DNA of 64,000 nt, taken from NCBI GenBank assembly GCA_027186245.1, contig CP114495.1, positions 6,959,001 to 7,023,000 on the forward strand. The letters are read 5' to 3'. The notes beneath the pieces are model-generated. The model saw nothing but the letters and a program-made list of their open reading frames with translations, was not told where the DNA came from and did no database searches. Position 1 is the stretch's first letter; each line of letters begins with the position of its first letter. This DNA is from Coriaria nepalensis. Lineage: Eukaryota; Streptophyta; Magnoliopsida; Cucurbitales; Coriariaceae. The position numbers were made by a program, and so were the translations under genes. This document shows positions 11,340 through 23,540 of the stretch, in pieces.

Positions 11340-12832
11340 AGACAATCTATTTATCGCAGCTTTCCACACTGCTTCATGCTTTCCTTACAGAAATCTACCA
11401 ACTACTTGGAGAGCGAGTGGGATTCTCTCAAACATATATAAAGGCATTTGGGTTCTATGTTGACAAAGTATTGCAAGTAAAAAAATAAATCTCTTAATTT
11501 CATAATCACCTTCTTCCCAAGTTCTACGTCCGGGTTATAAGAGCTTTCATTTAGCATTATTGCCTCGCGACAAAAAACCTGCATTGCATCTGCATCACTC
11601 AGTGTCTCCAAACAAATTAGATAATCATATCCGGGAAGCATGTTTCTCGATGTCACCAACATCGTTTAATTTGATATGTTGAACTCAAACTTCTCAAGAA
11701 GAGAGATTGACCAAACAAAGTCAATCATAAACAATACAGGAGTCCCACTTTTTGGTCTTAGAAATTGCTCCAAATGGCTTATGGCAATATCATCATCGTG
11801 CAGCTGATCAACTTCCATGCTCGTGGCTTTTAGCATTTCTTGAATGATGAGCTTCATGTCTACTTTCTTAGAGAAGGTGATAAAGAAGATGTTGTCTCCA
11901 AATGTACCTATATTCATATACACAACTAACATTCTAATTAAAATAATCTACAATCTTACAAGTGCCTAAAAAATTCCTGCTTACATGAACTAGAAACAAA
12001 ATTCATAGAACACGTCATTATATCATGATTCTATAAACCCTTGGATGAAAAGTCTATGGTTTTCTCCATTCTTCTTTTTCATTATATCAACCACATATAA
12101 AAAAATGAACATAGAATAAATAGAAAATATTGTACCAGTAAGAACTAAGAATTTCTTATATGGTTTGATATCTAAGACCAACTTCCTTAACCAGATGAAT
12201 AAGATGCATCACATAATCACAGTATATGGCACGTTTTCATTCTTCATATGCATCGCTCATATTAGAATTTCTCGTATAAACTACACATATATGAAATTGG
12301 TGATCCTGTACCCTTAACATCTTCATCATTACAAAACATGATGGCAAGAGTGGTCTTTCCACATCCTTGAGGACCCGTCACTAACAATTTTGAAACCCCA
12401 TCTTTGAGAATCTTCATCTTCAAATCACTCATGTACCCATCAAACCCAATTGGTCTCTGTTCCTGACAAGGAATATGACAAGGTTCTACTAGTCCTGTGA
12501 ACTCACTTTCCAAAAGAAGGTCATACGCTTGCGGTAATTCAACTATCGTCTATAAGCAATTGTTCAATGAGCTGTTTAAATCACGCAGCTTTGTCTTGTA
12601 CCACTGCGTCATTACACTATTGTACCACTCGAATTTACTGCACTTGATTAATAACTTCTTCCCCTTTTTCAGTATCTCCGGCAACTTGTATGCTTCACCT
12701 CTTCGACAATAAATATACCACCGGTGTGCATCTTCTATCAGTTGGAGCATTGGGATGAGGTCACTTAGTGTTGATTTGACGTCGTTGAGCACGGACCCTA
12801 ACGTTTCAGACCTTTCAGCCAAATGCAGAGCT
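11340..12832 (-). pseudogene. RPW8-NB-ARC (RNL helper NLR) pseudogene fragment
   Basis: The first part (12832-12553) matches the RPW8 coiled-coil domain of ADR1/NRG1-type immune receptors, with KGKKLLIKCSKFEWYN. After an in-frame TAG (12552-12550) comes the linker into NB-ARC (FDGYMSDLKMKILKDG) with P-loop GPQGCGKTT (about 12370-12345). An intron, GTACAG to ATATAG, leads to IFFITFSKKVDMK and the kinase-2 region VLFMIDFVWS (11932-11690), where the usual LDDVW is altered. An in-frame TAA (11668-11666) precedes the RNBS-B piece LVTSRN; the GLPLAL-like piece reads IPLALQVVGRFL and then hits another stop, followed by GKHEAVWKAAINRLSKY. The LRR domain is absent: formin-linker sequence follows instead. 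Three in-frame stops make it non-functional as a receptor. Confidence 0.8.
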
Positions 12833-12844
12833 AGATAAGACAGT

Positions 12845-13110
12845 TCTGTATATTCTAGAATTTAATATATATAATAAACAGAATATAGTGAACAGTAAAT
12901 AATAAAATAATGATGCGGTCTAAAATAGAATAGTATATAAAAAAATAGAATAAAATAGAAAAAAAAATATAATAGAATATAATCTATAAAAATAGAATAA
13001 AACATTAAAATAGAATCTGTATAATTAAAACAGAATGGAAAAATGAAATATAACATAATATGAAAAAATAGAACATAATAAAAAAACAAAATAAAAATAG
13101 AGAATCAAAC
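12845..13110. repeat. Degenerate AT-rich AATAGAATA-type repeat
   Basis: About 260 bp built from variants of AATAGAATA, TAAAATAGAA and AACATAATA. It begins where the RPW8 homology is cut short at its N-terminal side, so it probably replaced or invaded that end of the gene. It can be read as a long hydrophobic minus frame (13089-12862), which is an artefact of low complexity. Confidence 0.6.
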
Positions 13111-14820
13111 CGAAACTTATTATGCAACAGTTTCTTTAAAACATATTCGTCTTCTCACGTCGGTGCAGAAGGTTAAATGATGTATGTCTCTCAAGATACA
13201 ACAGAGACTAATAGAAGTGGTGCACCACCGAACTATTTTCGATAAATTCAAACAGTGGCTCGAACTCTACCACGCTGAAAACTTAGAACTCTAAATAGAG
13301 TAATGAAAATAGAGAGCTTTTGGTTTTTGTTAGTGTATTTCCAAATGGAAAGAAGTTGCCAATTTATAAGCTCATGAGAGGAGAGGTGATTAATGAGAAT
13401 TAATCTGAAATTTAATATGATTTAATACAGATTTAAATATGATGAAACCGAAGATGAGAGAAAAAAAAATCAGGAAGAAAACAAAAGTTGGCCAAGGCAA
13501 ACCGAGTTATTTTCGGGGCAACATTTGGCGTGCTCAGGAGGCAAGCCCGATCTAGTCTGGATTTGCACCCTTTGTAGGCGTGCGCAAAAGAAAGCATTTT
13601 ATCTTATATTTTATTACCCATTAACAAATATGTAATTTTATATAAACATTCTCCTACTTGTTCTCATTTTCAATGTGGGCCAATTTTATTTTTTTATTTT
13701 TTCTCTTTCAAACCATTCCAATTATTGCACTTTAAGATTCAATTTCTCATTCACCCATTAATCATTTTGAGCATACTATCTACCGAATGTCTCACAGAAG
13801 AGAATCTAAATCAACTTTGACTTTTTATTTACACGAAATAAATCTCACTCAAAATTAAATATAAATATAACATGTTAATATACTAATTTCTCCAAAATCT
13901 ATAACCAAAGCACGGTATGGAATTGATTCTCCCAGCCGCATGTCTTCTCCAACTGCTCTTTGTCAAAGACAACCCGATGCCCTACTCTGCACAATTGGTT
14001 ATAGCTCTTTCGATCCAGACAGCGTAAGAAGAATTCGACATGCTTTACTCTTTCTTGCAAGTAAGCTATTGTATTTTGACTATTCAGCACCAAGGAATAG
14101 TTTGACCAAAAAACCATTTGGGTCAACGTTTAAAAATAGAAGTGTTAGAAATCGGTTAATTTCAAGATCAGAATACTGTTAAATTGTTTGAGTAGGAGGC
14201 ATTTTAATTTTTTTAAATGATATGTTTTATGTTAGGTTAAATTATTATTTTTCATATTTTAATTTTTATTATTTATTTATTTATTTTCGTCTTTGAAAAT
14301 TTTGAAATAAGATAATATCATTTTTAATATTTTTAAAATATTATATTTTTGTTCCTTTAAATCATAAAATTAAAGTATTAAAATTAAAGTATTCCATAAA
14401 ATCTTAATAACAATCACTTTAATAATCATTTTAAGGATATTATTGATATTTTAATATATTTTCTGTTAATTTTAAGTATTTATAAAATTTTAGAAGTTAT
14501 TTGTAAACTTTAAATTTATAAATTTGACACTAAAAAAGAAAATTGAACATTTTAAAAACTTATAAAGATGAAATTGAATTATTTCAAAATTTAATAACGA
14601 AAATAAACAAACAAATTAAGGTAATTTAACCTTAATTTTATTAATAAACAAAGCAAGCACCAGATACATAGATATCTCATTTTTAATGTTTTAAAATGAG
14701 TTATTTTATTAATAAGTGTTACTAAAAGATTGGCAATTATCCCTTGCTTGCAATAAACGTATAGAAGGAACAAGTGAACCATAAAGCACTAGAACCAAAC
14801 ATTACTCAGGCATACTTTTA
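13111..14820. other. Intergenic with one unrecognised minus ORF
   Basis: Mostly AT-rich. A 75-residue minus frame at 14126-13899 looks protein-like in composition (it contains FDKEQLEKTCGWENQFHT), but I do not recognise it and see no splice partners. From 14190 to 14640 the sequence is nearly pure A/T with ATTTATTTATTT blocks. There is no sign of FH1 (proline runs) or FH2 coding sequence downstream of the formin-type gene. Confidence 0.4.
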
Positions 14821-14842
14821 GTAACTAAGGTATGCAACTCTT

Positions 14843-17800
14843 TCACTTCCATATTCTTCTCCATAACAAAAAGAGAAGTAAAGGAAAACTAAATGCTAAG
14901 CATGTTTCAACAGTAACCCGTGGTGAGACCTCCTTCGCTCTGATGTACCTGTAGGCTTCTAAAAGTCTGGCCAGCTCCAATCTACAGCCTCGAATCCACA
15001 ACTTCGTGGTTACCTTTCCTTCTGCAACAAACGATGATAGATGAGTTTGAAAACACACGATGACTCGTTCATAGTTGATTCCATTTTTTGAACCTCTGAT
15101 ATTGATTCGACTCATACTAGGCCAACCACTAGCCTCTTGTGTAGATAGAGTTGGAACATTTGCATATGCTGGAGATGAAACCACGTCCATTGAGATCGTT
15201 CGAAATGACAATAATTTTCTACGGCTAATTAACAAAGTCTTACAATTACTAGTAGTACTACCAGGCATGTCATTTTGCTCATTCATCTCGTCCACTTTTT
15301 CCTTTTGGGCCTCCCCCATCTCCACTTCCGTCACCAGCTCTTCTAGTGATTCACTACCCTCTTCTATTGGTTCCATAGCTTCACTCTCTTGTACCGAACG
15401 TACCTTCCCCAACACATGTTGCTTAACCCACTTTCTCGATGAATTTTCATCTCTGCACCCTTCGTTGTCGTGATCTAGTCCATCTTCTTTGTGGTCCCCA
15501 TGGATTTTGCTTGAACCAACTGGGCAGATAGCAGAAACTGTAGAAGGTTGCCCACTTGTTACTGTAGTCATTGTAGAGTAATAATAATTCTTTTGAACAG
15601 TTTTGGTTATCTCTCCGTAATTAAATTTGTTCTTCGAATGTTCCATCTGGATTGTATTTGAACCAACCCCACCTATTCCATAAATTGCAGTACTAGAGTT
15701 CCCACTTGCTCCCGAAGTAGTTTGATCGCTCCGATTCACAGCATTTTCTTCCCCGTTTCCTTTATCTTTAGTAAAATTATCTAAAATTATATTTGACTTG
15801 ATATCCCCATCATCCATCATAATATCCCTCTCTTCATTCACATAAATATATTTTGTCTCCTTGTAAAGATGCCCATCGTCAACAGAAGTAGAGGCTTCCT
15901 CTTTATGGTCGTTTGTATCATCTTCCGCTGCATTTTCAAGGGGCTTTTGATAAATGCCATTATCTGACCTGACTTCTTGCTCGTATTCAACATAGTTGAA
16001 GATTTCTTCCACCTCATCAAATTCCTCAAGCGAAGAAAATTCTTTCTCAAACCCCTCATCATGTGTCACAGCTGTGGCTAAATTAGGCATAATAGCATCC
16101 CCATCCGAAAACAGCACCTGACACAAAAGACAATTATGACCTTTATTAGATGTACGGTTTTTAGAAATTGAGAGAACAACAATGACCAACCTCTGCTCTA
16201 AATTCCTTGGAAAACTGATCCTTGTCATCCCATAAAACATCAACCTCTTCCCGGTTAAGCATCAGAATATTTGAACGCACAAAAGCCGTGTTAAACATAA
16301 CTCTGAAAATCATCTCCTCACGTACTAAATCTTCGTGCAAATGGATGCACTCTAGAACAACATCCCCTTGTACACTGCAATGAATCTCAATTTTCACCAG
16401 CATACACTCTGCCTGTAGTTAGAACTTGAATTCATAAGTACATTAAAAATGTTGTGCATTAATTCATATTCCATTTTTGCACAATTGTACAGACCTAGAA
16501 TAATACCTCTAGATAATGGTGAACATGTTTCTTGGTTTTTGCAGTTGAAAACAGGAGCTTAGAGCTTCTATTACCCGGAGTTAAGGGATCCTGTCCGTAA
16601 ATACGTATAATTGGCCTACATCCTTGTCCGTCTTCAAACAGAGGTAGGACTCTAAGTAATAAACAATCCAAACATAGAAGTATATCAGATGGAGGCCAAA
16701 CCGGACACATATTTCTCTTAGAGATATACGAAAGATATCTTAGTTGAGAAGGTTGTGGGTCTAAAGGAGACAAATGACGGAGAAGTTCCTTAGGAGCTTG
16801 CCTATAGATCATTTCAAGAGTTTTTTTCTCCCCATTAAACTGTTTCCCGTACAACAGTAGAGCTGTAATCATAAATGCAAGGACAGGCCAAGCTCCTGTT
16901 TCACAATGCAACAACACCACATTATGTTGCCCCTCTAGACATAACCAGCTTTCGCATGACCGAAGAAAGTGGCCGATCATCTCTAATGGGAGCAGAGGAC
17001 ATCCCTCATATTGTCGAGGATAATCCATAACTGTCATGTCATATTCCGATAATACGTCGGAGATTTGGCTCTGTCTCTCCCCTTCTCTGAAGTTAAAGAC
17101 CATGAAAGATGCATCTGGAAAGAAGTCCTGCAGTTGTGGTACTATGCCGCTCATGTATTCTTTGAGCTCGTGTTCTTCCAATTCATCTGATTTGAAGCAG
17201 CGATCAAACACTGTATACGAAGACATTGAAATGAGGAATAGAAAAAATATATTTATTAGTAGTGAGTCAAAAATTACAAAATTGCAGCTACAACGACAAA
17301 GAGATTGTCCCACTAAAACCAATTAACATGATTCAATTCCCCGTAAAAGGCCTCAAAGCAAACCTCATTTGAAAAATGTGACTTTTATCTACCGCATTGT
17401 CTATTAAGAACGGTCTGTTATATAATCAAGGCCAAACTACTGTTTTCGTCCCTATACTTTACATTTGTTCATTTTCGTCCAACATTGGTTCAGTTTCATC
17501 CTTGGCTTGTTCGAGCGATCCATTACAGGTAGCCCAGTTAACATATTTACCATATTTTGCGAATAAGACTAACTAAAAAGCGGTTACTTACTAAAATGGC
17601 TCAATGTTTGACATGTTTTAGGGATGAAAATGAACCAAAACAAAGTACAGAGACGGAAATTAACAATGATGGAAACAATAAGGACAAAAACAGTAATTTA
17701 AGTTACAATTTATCATCTCAACTTTACTTCATTCTATCAAAATAGGGGTGTACCGCAAGCAAGAAAAGAGTTAAAGAAAGCAAAAATGGGAAGAGGAAAT

Positions 17801-17877
17801 GTACCGTAGACCCTGTCGGAGATCTCGAGTAACCGATCAGGCGGCTTTCTGTAGAAGAACCTTCTGAATAGCGCCAT
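14843..17877 (-). CDS. Formin-family protein with PTEN-like and C2 domains but no FH1-FH2
   Basis: Four exons give a 757-residue protein: 17877-17805, 17210-16507, 16412-16191 and 16117-14843, all with GT/AG junctions and no internal stop. The N-terminus MALFRRFFYRKPPDRLLEIS is the hallmark start of plant class II formins. Residues about 10-190 are the PTEN-like domain, with FMVFNFREGERQSQISD. The phosphatase loop reads HCETGAWP (H126, C127), lacking the catalytic Arg, so it is a pseudophosphatase, as in this family. The C2 domain (about 195-335, VQGDVVLECIHL and MFNTAF) should bind membrane phosphoinositides. Residues 336-690 are an acidic, Ser/Thr-rich linker. Normal class II formins continue into FH1 and the actin-nucleating FH2; here the frame instead ends in a hydrophobic tail (FSFPLLLFLLWRRIWK), and no FH2 lies downstream. 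It could anchor at membranes without nucleating actin, or be a decaying gene. Confidence 0.8.
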
Positions 17878-17879
17878 TT

Positions 17880-18600
17880 GAGGCGGGAGGGAATTTCAAA
17901 TTTGTGTTTCCCTCTAATGAGAGAGAGAGAGAGAGATTGGGGAAGAGATTTAAGAGGCTTCTAGTGGATGGATCTAGAACTGAAATGATGCCTTTTTTTT
18001 CTCTACTAGTTTTCTTTTCTTGCAGTTACAACGACGTTGACCAAAGAAGAACACGAAGTATAAAATCACATGCATTTACTTGCACGTGTCGCATGCAGTG
18101 TTCACACGTGACTTTGTTACCACTGGACTCTCCCACTCTTTAGTTTAGTTAAATGTACATGAAGCAAATATGATTGAAGAGATCACTCAAGTAAATGCAA
18201 CTTAACTTCTCTATTTTCGTATGATAAAGTTGTACTTCATGTCTTCATCTATGTATTTATTTTGGCCAAATTTTTTTTTAATGTATTAATGATATAAAAA
18301 TCATCATAAGGTACGCTTTAATATATATAATTGAAATTGAATTTTTAAAGTATTTATATTTTTCATCCAACTTCAATTTTGATATTTCTACTGCAAAAAA
18401 AAAAGTCTGTATGAAATTTTAATTTTAGTTCAATATAAAGGATTAATTTACTTCTTTGTCCCTCGTTGACACGACATCTTTTAACTTTGTGTTTATATAT
18501 AAAAAATATCGGACATATGTCACATAATAAATGAGTTGTATCATGAATTTAGTATTAATTGGTTGCTTTTAAAATCGATTAAATTAAGTTAAAGAATTAA
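17880..18600. other. 5' flank of the formin-type gene, then AT-rich spacer
   Basis: The first 100 bp upstream of the minus-strand start contain a purine run (GAGAGAGAGAGAGA on the plus strand, 17920-17933), which reads as a CT-rich 5' leader for the gene. CACGTG-like G-box cores occur near 18083 and 18106 (GCACGTGTCG, CACACGTGAC). Beyond 18150 I see nothing. Confidence 0.4.
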
Positions 18601-18607
18601 ATATGAC

Positions 18608-19470
18608 TGTTGAAATAGTTAAGTTAATTAAATTAAGTATTAATTAATCTTAATTAATCGAATATATTTTTAAGAGTGAAATTTAAATTAATTATAAGAT
18701 AATTAAGAAAGTAAATATTTACCTTGAAGTAATGATGTGGCATAAGAAATGGGCCAAGGCTAAATTGTGTCTAAATTTTATTAAGTAAAATTGGACGAAT
18801 AATTTGGAATATTAGATATTAAATGGATCTGTTAAAATTAGAATAGTTATTAGGTTCAGTTTTATTTCCCGAGCGTTCATTAAATGGACCGGACTTTAAA
18901 TCCCATGGAAAAGGACCCAATATCTATTTATTTATATAAGAAAGAGATTTCCCTCTTCCTTCTAACCCTAACTGTCCAAGTAAGAGAGAGCGAGAGAAAC
19001 AACAAAGTTTACTCTATTATATTTTTCCTTCTCTAAGTATTCTCTCAAGAATTGATGAGAGTAGGGTAGTAAACTGAGAGGATTTTATCCGTATGGAATA
19101 AGATTAGAGGCCAGGTGGCGGCTCTTAAAAATGTAAAAGATCTATAGTGGTGGCAGCTTTCCGACAGCAGTAGTTACTAGCGGCAATCTAACAAATGAAC
19201 GACATGGTTGAGGTATTCAATCGGCCTTAGATGAGTTGAGGCTCAAGCATCATTTCTCCTCTCCTTTATCTACTCTTCTCTCTTTTTAGTTTTGTTTCTT
19301 GAATTAGAAAGTGACCGAAATTTTCAGGTTTGACGATATGTTCTTCAAAAAGCATAATCTGTGATCTTTAGGTATATGGTGGAGTCGAATATCGGGAAGC
19401 TATTTTTAGAAAATGGAGTTCCACTCTAGATAGGAAAAGATTCATCGACTTATAGTAGTATTAGAGCGCT
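18608..19470 (+). mobile_element. LTR remnant with a primer-binding-site-like motif
   Basis: The stretch begins with TGTTGAAATAGTTAAGTTAA and is followed by LTR-like sequence with a TATA-like region (TATTTATATAAGAAAGAG near 18930) and transcript-leader features. At 19456-19467 TAGTATTAGAGC matches 10 of 12 bases of TGGTATCAGAGC, the copia-type initiator-Met primer-binding site. That places the LTR end shortly before 19456. No gag or pol follows, so only the left end survives. Exact LTR borders are uncertain. Confidence 0.5.
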
Positions 19471-20039
19471 AGGTTATCCCAAAAAAAGTCTTAGTCTTTC
19501 TGATTAATTTTTCATGTTGATTAAAATGCTTTTATTTTTGTGTTTTTCATGGTTTTTTTGGCTTTTTTAATGTTGCTGGAAATTTAACCAGCTAAACTAG
19601 AAAAAACATAAGGAGGCCCGGAGTTTTGATCACCGAATCATTTCCAAAAAGGCAGCGACAAAACTACTATACATGCTACTATACAAGTTGTTGTATGGGC
19701 TATTTTAGGGCTGTTAGGGCTACTGTATGTGCTGCTTTAGAGATGGTTTAACGAGCTACTGGCAGTTGGCGTAGCCGCTACTATCTCGGACAACAACTAT
19801 TGTCCAAAAAGTAGCATGTTGCCACTGTTGTAAACAAAAAGTAGCGAACAACTTGTTGTCTGTGTGGCAATGGTAGGGTTCGACGCACAATCACTTCAAT
19901 TTTTCCCTTTTAATCATTTTTTACTAATGACATTGGATTTTTAGAAAAATAGGATGATATTTTAACTAGTCCAGGACATTTTTAGCAAATGAAAGGTCTT
20001 CTTTAACTGATTAACAATTTTTTTATTAGATAAATGATA

Positions 20040-23000
20040 GAAAAATATAGAGAAAAATAAAAGAGCGTGCATTTATTATTTATCGACTTAGAGAAAACTT
20101 ATGATAGAGTGCCTAAGGAACTAATATGGTAGGTACTTAGAAGGAAGAATGTGTTTAAATGTTATATCGAGATCATTAAAGATATATATGAAGGTAATAT
20201 AACTAGTGTTAGGTCAGTAGGTGAGATGTCTAGTGAATTCCCTATTATAGTAGGACTTCATCAATAGTTGGCTTTAAGTCGATACCTCTTTACTTTAGTT
20301 ATGAACAAGTTGACGAAACATATTCATGATAAAGTACCCTAATGTATGTTGTTTGTGTTAGAAATTGGCGGTTCGAAACTATGCAGCAGAAGCGTAACAA
20401 TCAGTCCCAGTGTATAACAAAAAGTTTCTAAAAATATTTTTGTGATTCATATACATATAAATTAATCTACATCTATAAGAAGAATTCATATCTTTGCCTT
20501 ATGCAAATCAATCGTCGAGACTCACACCACGATCTTCTAAGTCAATCATCAACACAATATGACGTGTGTGAGCACGTACAGATAATAATGTTTTCTTTTT
20601 ATTTTTCTCTCTGAAAAATTTCTACTGGAGAAAACCTCTTAAAACAAAGTTTCTAATTTAATTAGGATGAGATGTATTTATGGAACTCCATTAAGGATTT
20701 TGATTAATTTAAACTCTTTAAATTAATTGAATTAATAATTTAAAAATGATCATCAAATAATATCATTAATATGATTAAATCTTTTTAAATTCTATTTAAA
20801 ATAGATTAAAAATCTATTTTAAATCATATCATCATTTTGATGACATATTTGATAAGATTAAATCTAATTTAAAATAAAATTCTATCATATCATCTTTTGA
20901 TGATATGTTTGATTTAATCAAACATATTTAAATCTAATTTAAAATATAATCTCATCTATTTCAAATCTTGTTTAAATTTTAAATTAGTTTCTTAAACTAA
21001 TCTAAATTTGACTTTAATTAATTTTAACATTAAATTAATATCTCATATCAATTTAATATTTTACATAACATATTCAATTCAAAATCAAATATATTAATAT
21101 TTAATTTATTAATTCAGAATTTCACATTTAAATACATCTTTTAAAAGAATTAATTAATTAACACAAATTATCTCATAATTACGAATTTACCCTAAAAAAC
21201 TATTTTCTTGCAAATAAGTCTTTTTCAACCTTTGTCATTTTTACCGTATACAGTATTTTATAGTGGCGACTTGGGGATCATGAACCTATAATTCCAAGCC
21301 CCAATAAATTAGATTATTGATCAAACTCTTTAATCTAATAAATCTAATCTATTAATCCCAATATTATTCCATTAAAAATATGAGATTGCACTCTTGCCAT
21401 TATAAAACATATTTACTGAGTAATCTATAGTAATCCATTGATATAATCATTTCATGCATTCAATCCTTCAAAAATTGATTCATAATTAGAACTGGTCAAA
21501 ATTACCGTCTTACCCCTCTAATTATCTCTTTATCCTTAAGTACTATTAATTCACTAGTGAACGGTCAATTTATAACTTGATTATAAATTTGAGCTCAAAA
21601 CCATTCAATTCCAAAATTAACCCTTAGGGGAACTAATATACAATATTCTATGGAGAAGGTTTGGATTCCATATTTGTATATCATGTTCCCAGCCACTTAT
21701 CCCAACGAATCTCCAAAACAAAAGTTTTTAGCCTGATTATACCAACAGATCATGACGAGTGAATCAAAAGATCCAATTAACATAAACAAGAGTTCATGAC
21801 TACTCAGGATTCAGATTGATCTGCATATGATCATCGATTGATATAAATTTAATTCTTTATAGTAAACGGTATTTTAATATAGAATTAATTCATATTGAGT
21901 TATGTCCTATATAATCCAACTATATAAAACACCTCCACTAAGATGTCTATCTACATCGGTGATCCAGATCTAGATCACATGCATTCATAATACTAGTGGA
22001 CCGTACTAGCAACCTCTAAATTAAAGATTCTATACTTTAATCTGTTGTAAACAATTTAATTCATTATCTAAAATCTTAAATCTCTCGTTCTAATACAAGA
22101 TTATAATCACATTAATGAATTTGGAATTTTTTGATATTTATTCATATTATTCGATAATAATATATTTATAACAATTATATAGAAAAATGTTACTTTTATT
22201 AATTTTATTAAAACATTTCTTATTATATGCTTTTAGGGCACCATGCCCAATAGTCTGCAGATAATTCTTTCCTAATAAATGAAACTAAAGAAAGTATAAA
22301 TAAAAAATTATATAGGTGGCGTGGCGTAAGGCACTAGAAAGTAAGAATATTAAAATTAGCCGCTCAAAAATGAAATATTTAGCTTGTAATTTTAATTCTG
22401 AATCTCGACAAATCGATAACCCAATTGAGATTAATTGTAGAGAGGTCTAAAAGTGTGAAACTTTTCGATATTTAAGATCTATTATTTAAAAGACTAGGAC
22501 ATTCAAGATGATATAGATCATAGGATTAAAGCCAGTTGGATGAAATGGAAGATGACATCAAGAGTTCTATGCATTTGAAGGATGTTTGCGAGATTGAAAG
22601 GAAAATGTTACAAGAAGATCATTAGACTAAATATGTTTTATGGCTCGGAGTGTTGGGCCACTATGGGATAACATATGAATGTCTGGTAAAATACGTAAGG
22701 ATAGAATTAGAAATGAAAAGTTTATAAGTTATCTAGGTATGGTCCCTATAGAGAATAAGATTAGAGAGAGATGTTTAACATGGTTTAGTCATATATAGAT
22801 GAGACCAAATACTGCCCAAATTCGATAAAGTTTAAATTGACATGTAAGTAGAAGGTGTAAATAGATGGATAAGCTGTTGAAAACTTGGATGAATGTGATG
22901 AAGGGAAAACATTTTAAATCTTGAATTAAGTTATATGTAGAAAGATAATATAATATAGAAAATTAATATCTATATAATCGACCTAAAAAATAAAAAAAAT

Positions 23001-23140
23001 AGACTTAAATGATAATATTTAGTGAGAGAGAAGTAGAAGAAGGATGCAAAGACATTGGGGAAATAATAGGACAGAGAACAAAAAATACTAAATTTTAGGT
23101 AGGGTAATCGATAGTCATTAAAGAAATGAGTAGTTCATCT
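20040..23140 (+). mobile_element. LINE (non-LTR) reverse transcriptase remnant, interrupted
   Basis: Two blocks belong to one LINE ORF2. Block 1 (20070-20350) carries FIDLEKTYDRVPKELIW, YIEIIKDIYEG, EFPIIVGLHQ and LFTLVMNKLTKHI, ending at the CMLF that normally precedes the ADD catalytic motif. Block 2 resumes at 22258 with ADNSFLINETKESINKKL, then FSIFK, DHRIKASWMKWKMTS and MFYGSECWA, up to about 22860, with a weaker 3' tail to about 23140. The catalytic pair reads A-D-N here. Many stops and frameshifts show the copy is dead. A 1.9-kb solo LTR (20356-22252) separates the blocks. Confidence 0.85.
20356..22252. mobile_element. Solo LTR (about 1.9 kb) nested in the LINE
   Basis: The insert starts TGTTAGAAATTGG and ends TTTTAGGGCACCATGCCCAA then TA (ancestral CA assumed). 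It is flanked by GTTTG (20351-20355) and GTCTG (22253-22257), a 5-bp target-site duplication with one substitution. Taking away the insert and one flank copy rejoins the LINE reading frame at CMLF/AD. There is no internal coding sequence, so one LTR remains after recombination between the two ends of a full element. The many blocks like TTTAAATCTAATTTAAAATA, the phrase GTGGACCGTACTAGCAACCTC and the ending are typical of plant copia LTRs; lineage not determined. Confidence 0.8.
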
Positions 23141-23540
23141 ATTTATGTTTGGATGACTTGAAACCAATTTTCCAAATATTTATAGGTTACCCTTTTTCAA
23201 CCAAAATTTTAATTATTTCTAAAGAGAAGGATGGATTATAGTTTTTTATTTTTTTGAAGTAACATAACGAACCCAAAAAGAATATTTAAAGCAAATGTTG
23301 GGAGGAAAAAAGAAAAGAGAAAAATAAGAATGATGTTAAGGATGGCAGGAAAATGAGGGACGGTGAGTAAGAGCAATGTAAAGTAATGGACCGAATAATA
23401 ATAACCATTAATTAAGAATTGAGTTTTCTTGACAACTGCCATTTGCCTCTATCCCACAAGACTACAAGACCCAAAGTGACAACCTACCCACATTTACAGC
23501 TCGGTCTCTCTCTCTCTTCCTTTAATCGGTGAAGAGGGGG
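23141..23540 (+). promoter_or_regulatory. 5' flank and leader of the glyoxalase II gene
   Basis: The 400 bp before the start codon include a CT-rich leader (CGGTCTCTCTCTCTCTTCC at about 23502-23520) directly upstream of the first ATG at 23541. I see no canonical TATA box close enough to call. A minus-strand open frame here (23442-23236) is hydrophobic low-complexity and not considered real. Confidence 0.4.

Noticed and set aside
12862..13089. Long Phe/Tyr-rich hydrophobic frame
   Set aside because: It is a product of the AATAGAATA low-complexity repeat, with no start context or membrane-protein motifs.
13899..14126. 75-codon frame suspected to be a missing formin or NLR exon
   Set aside because: No FH2, LRR or NB-ARC motif is present and no splice sites link it to a neighbour.
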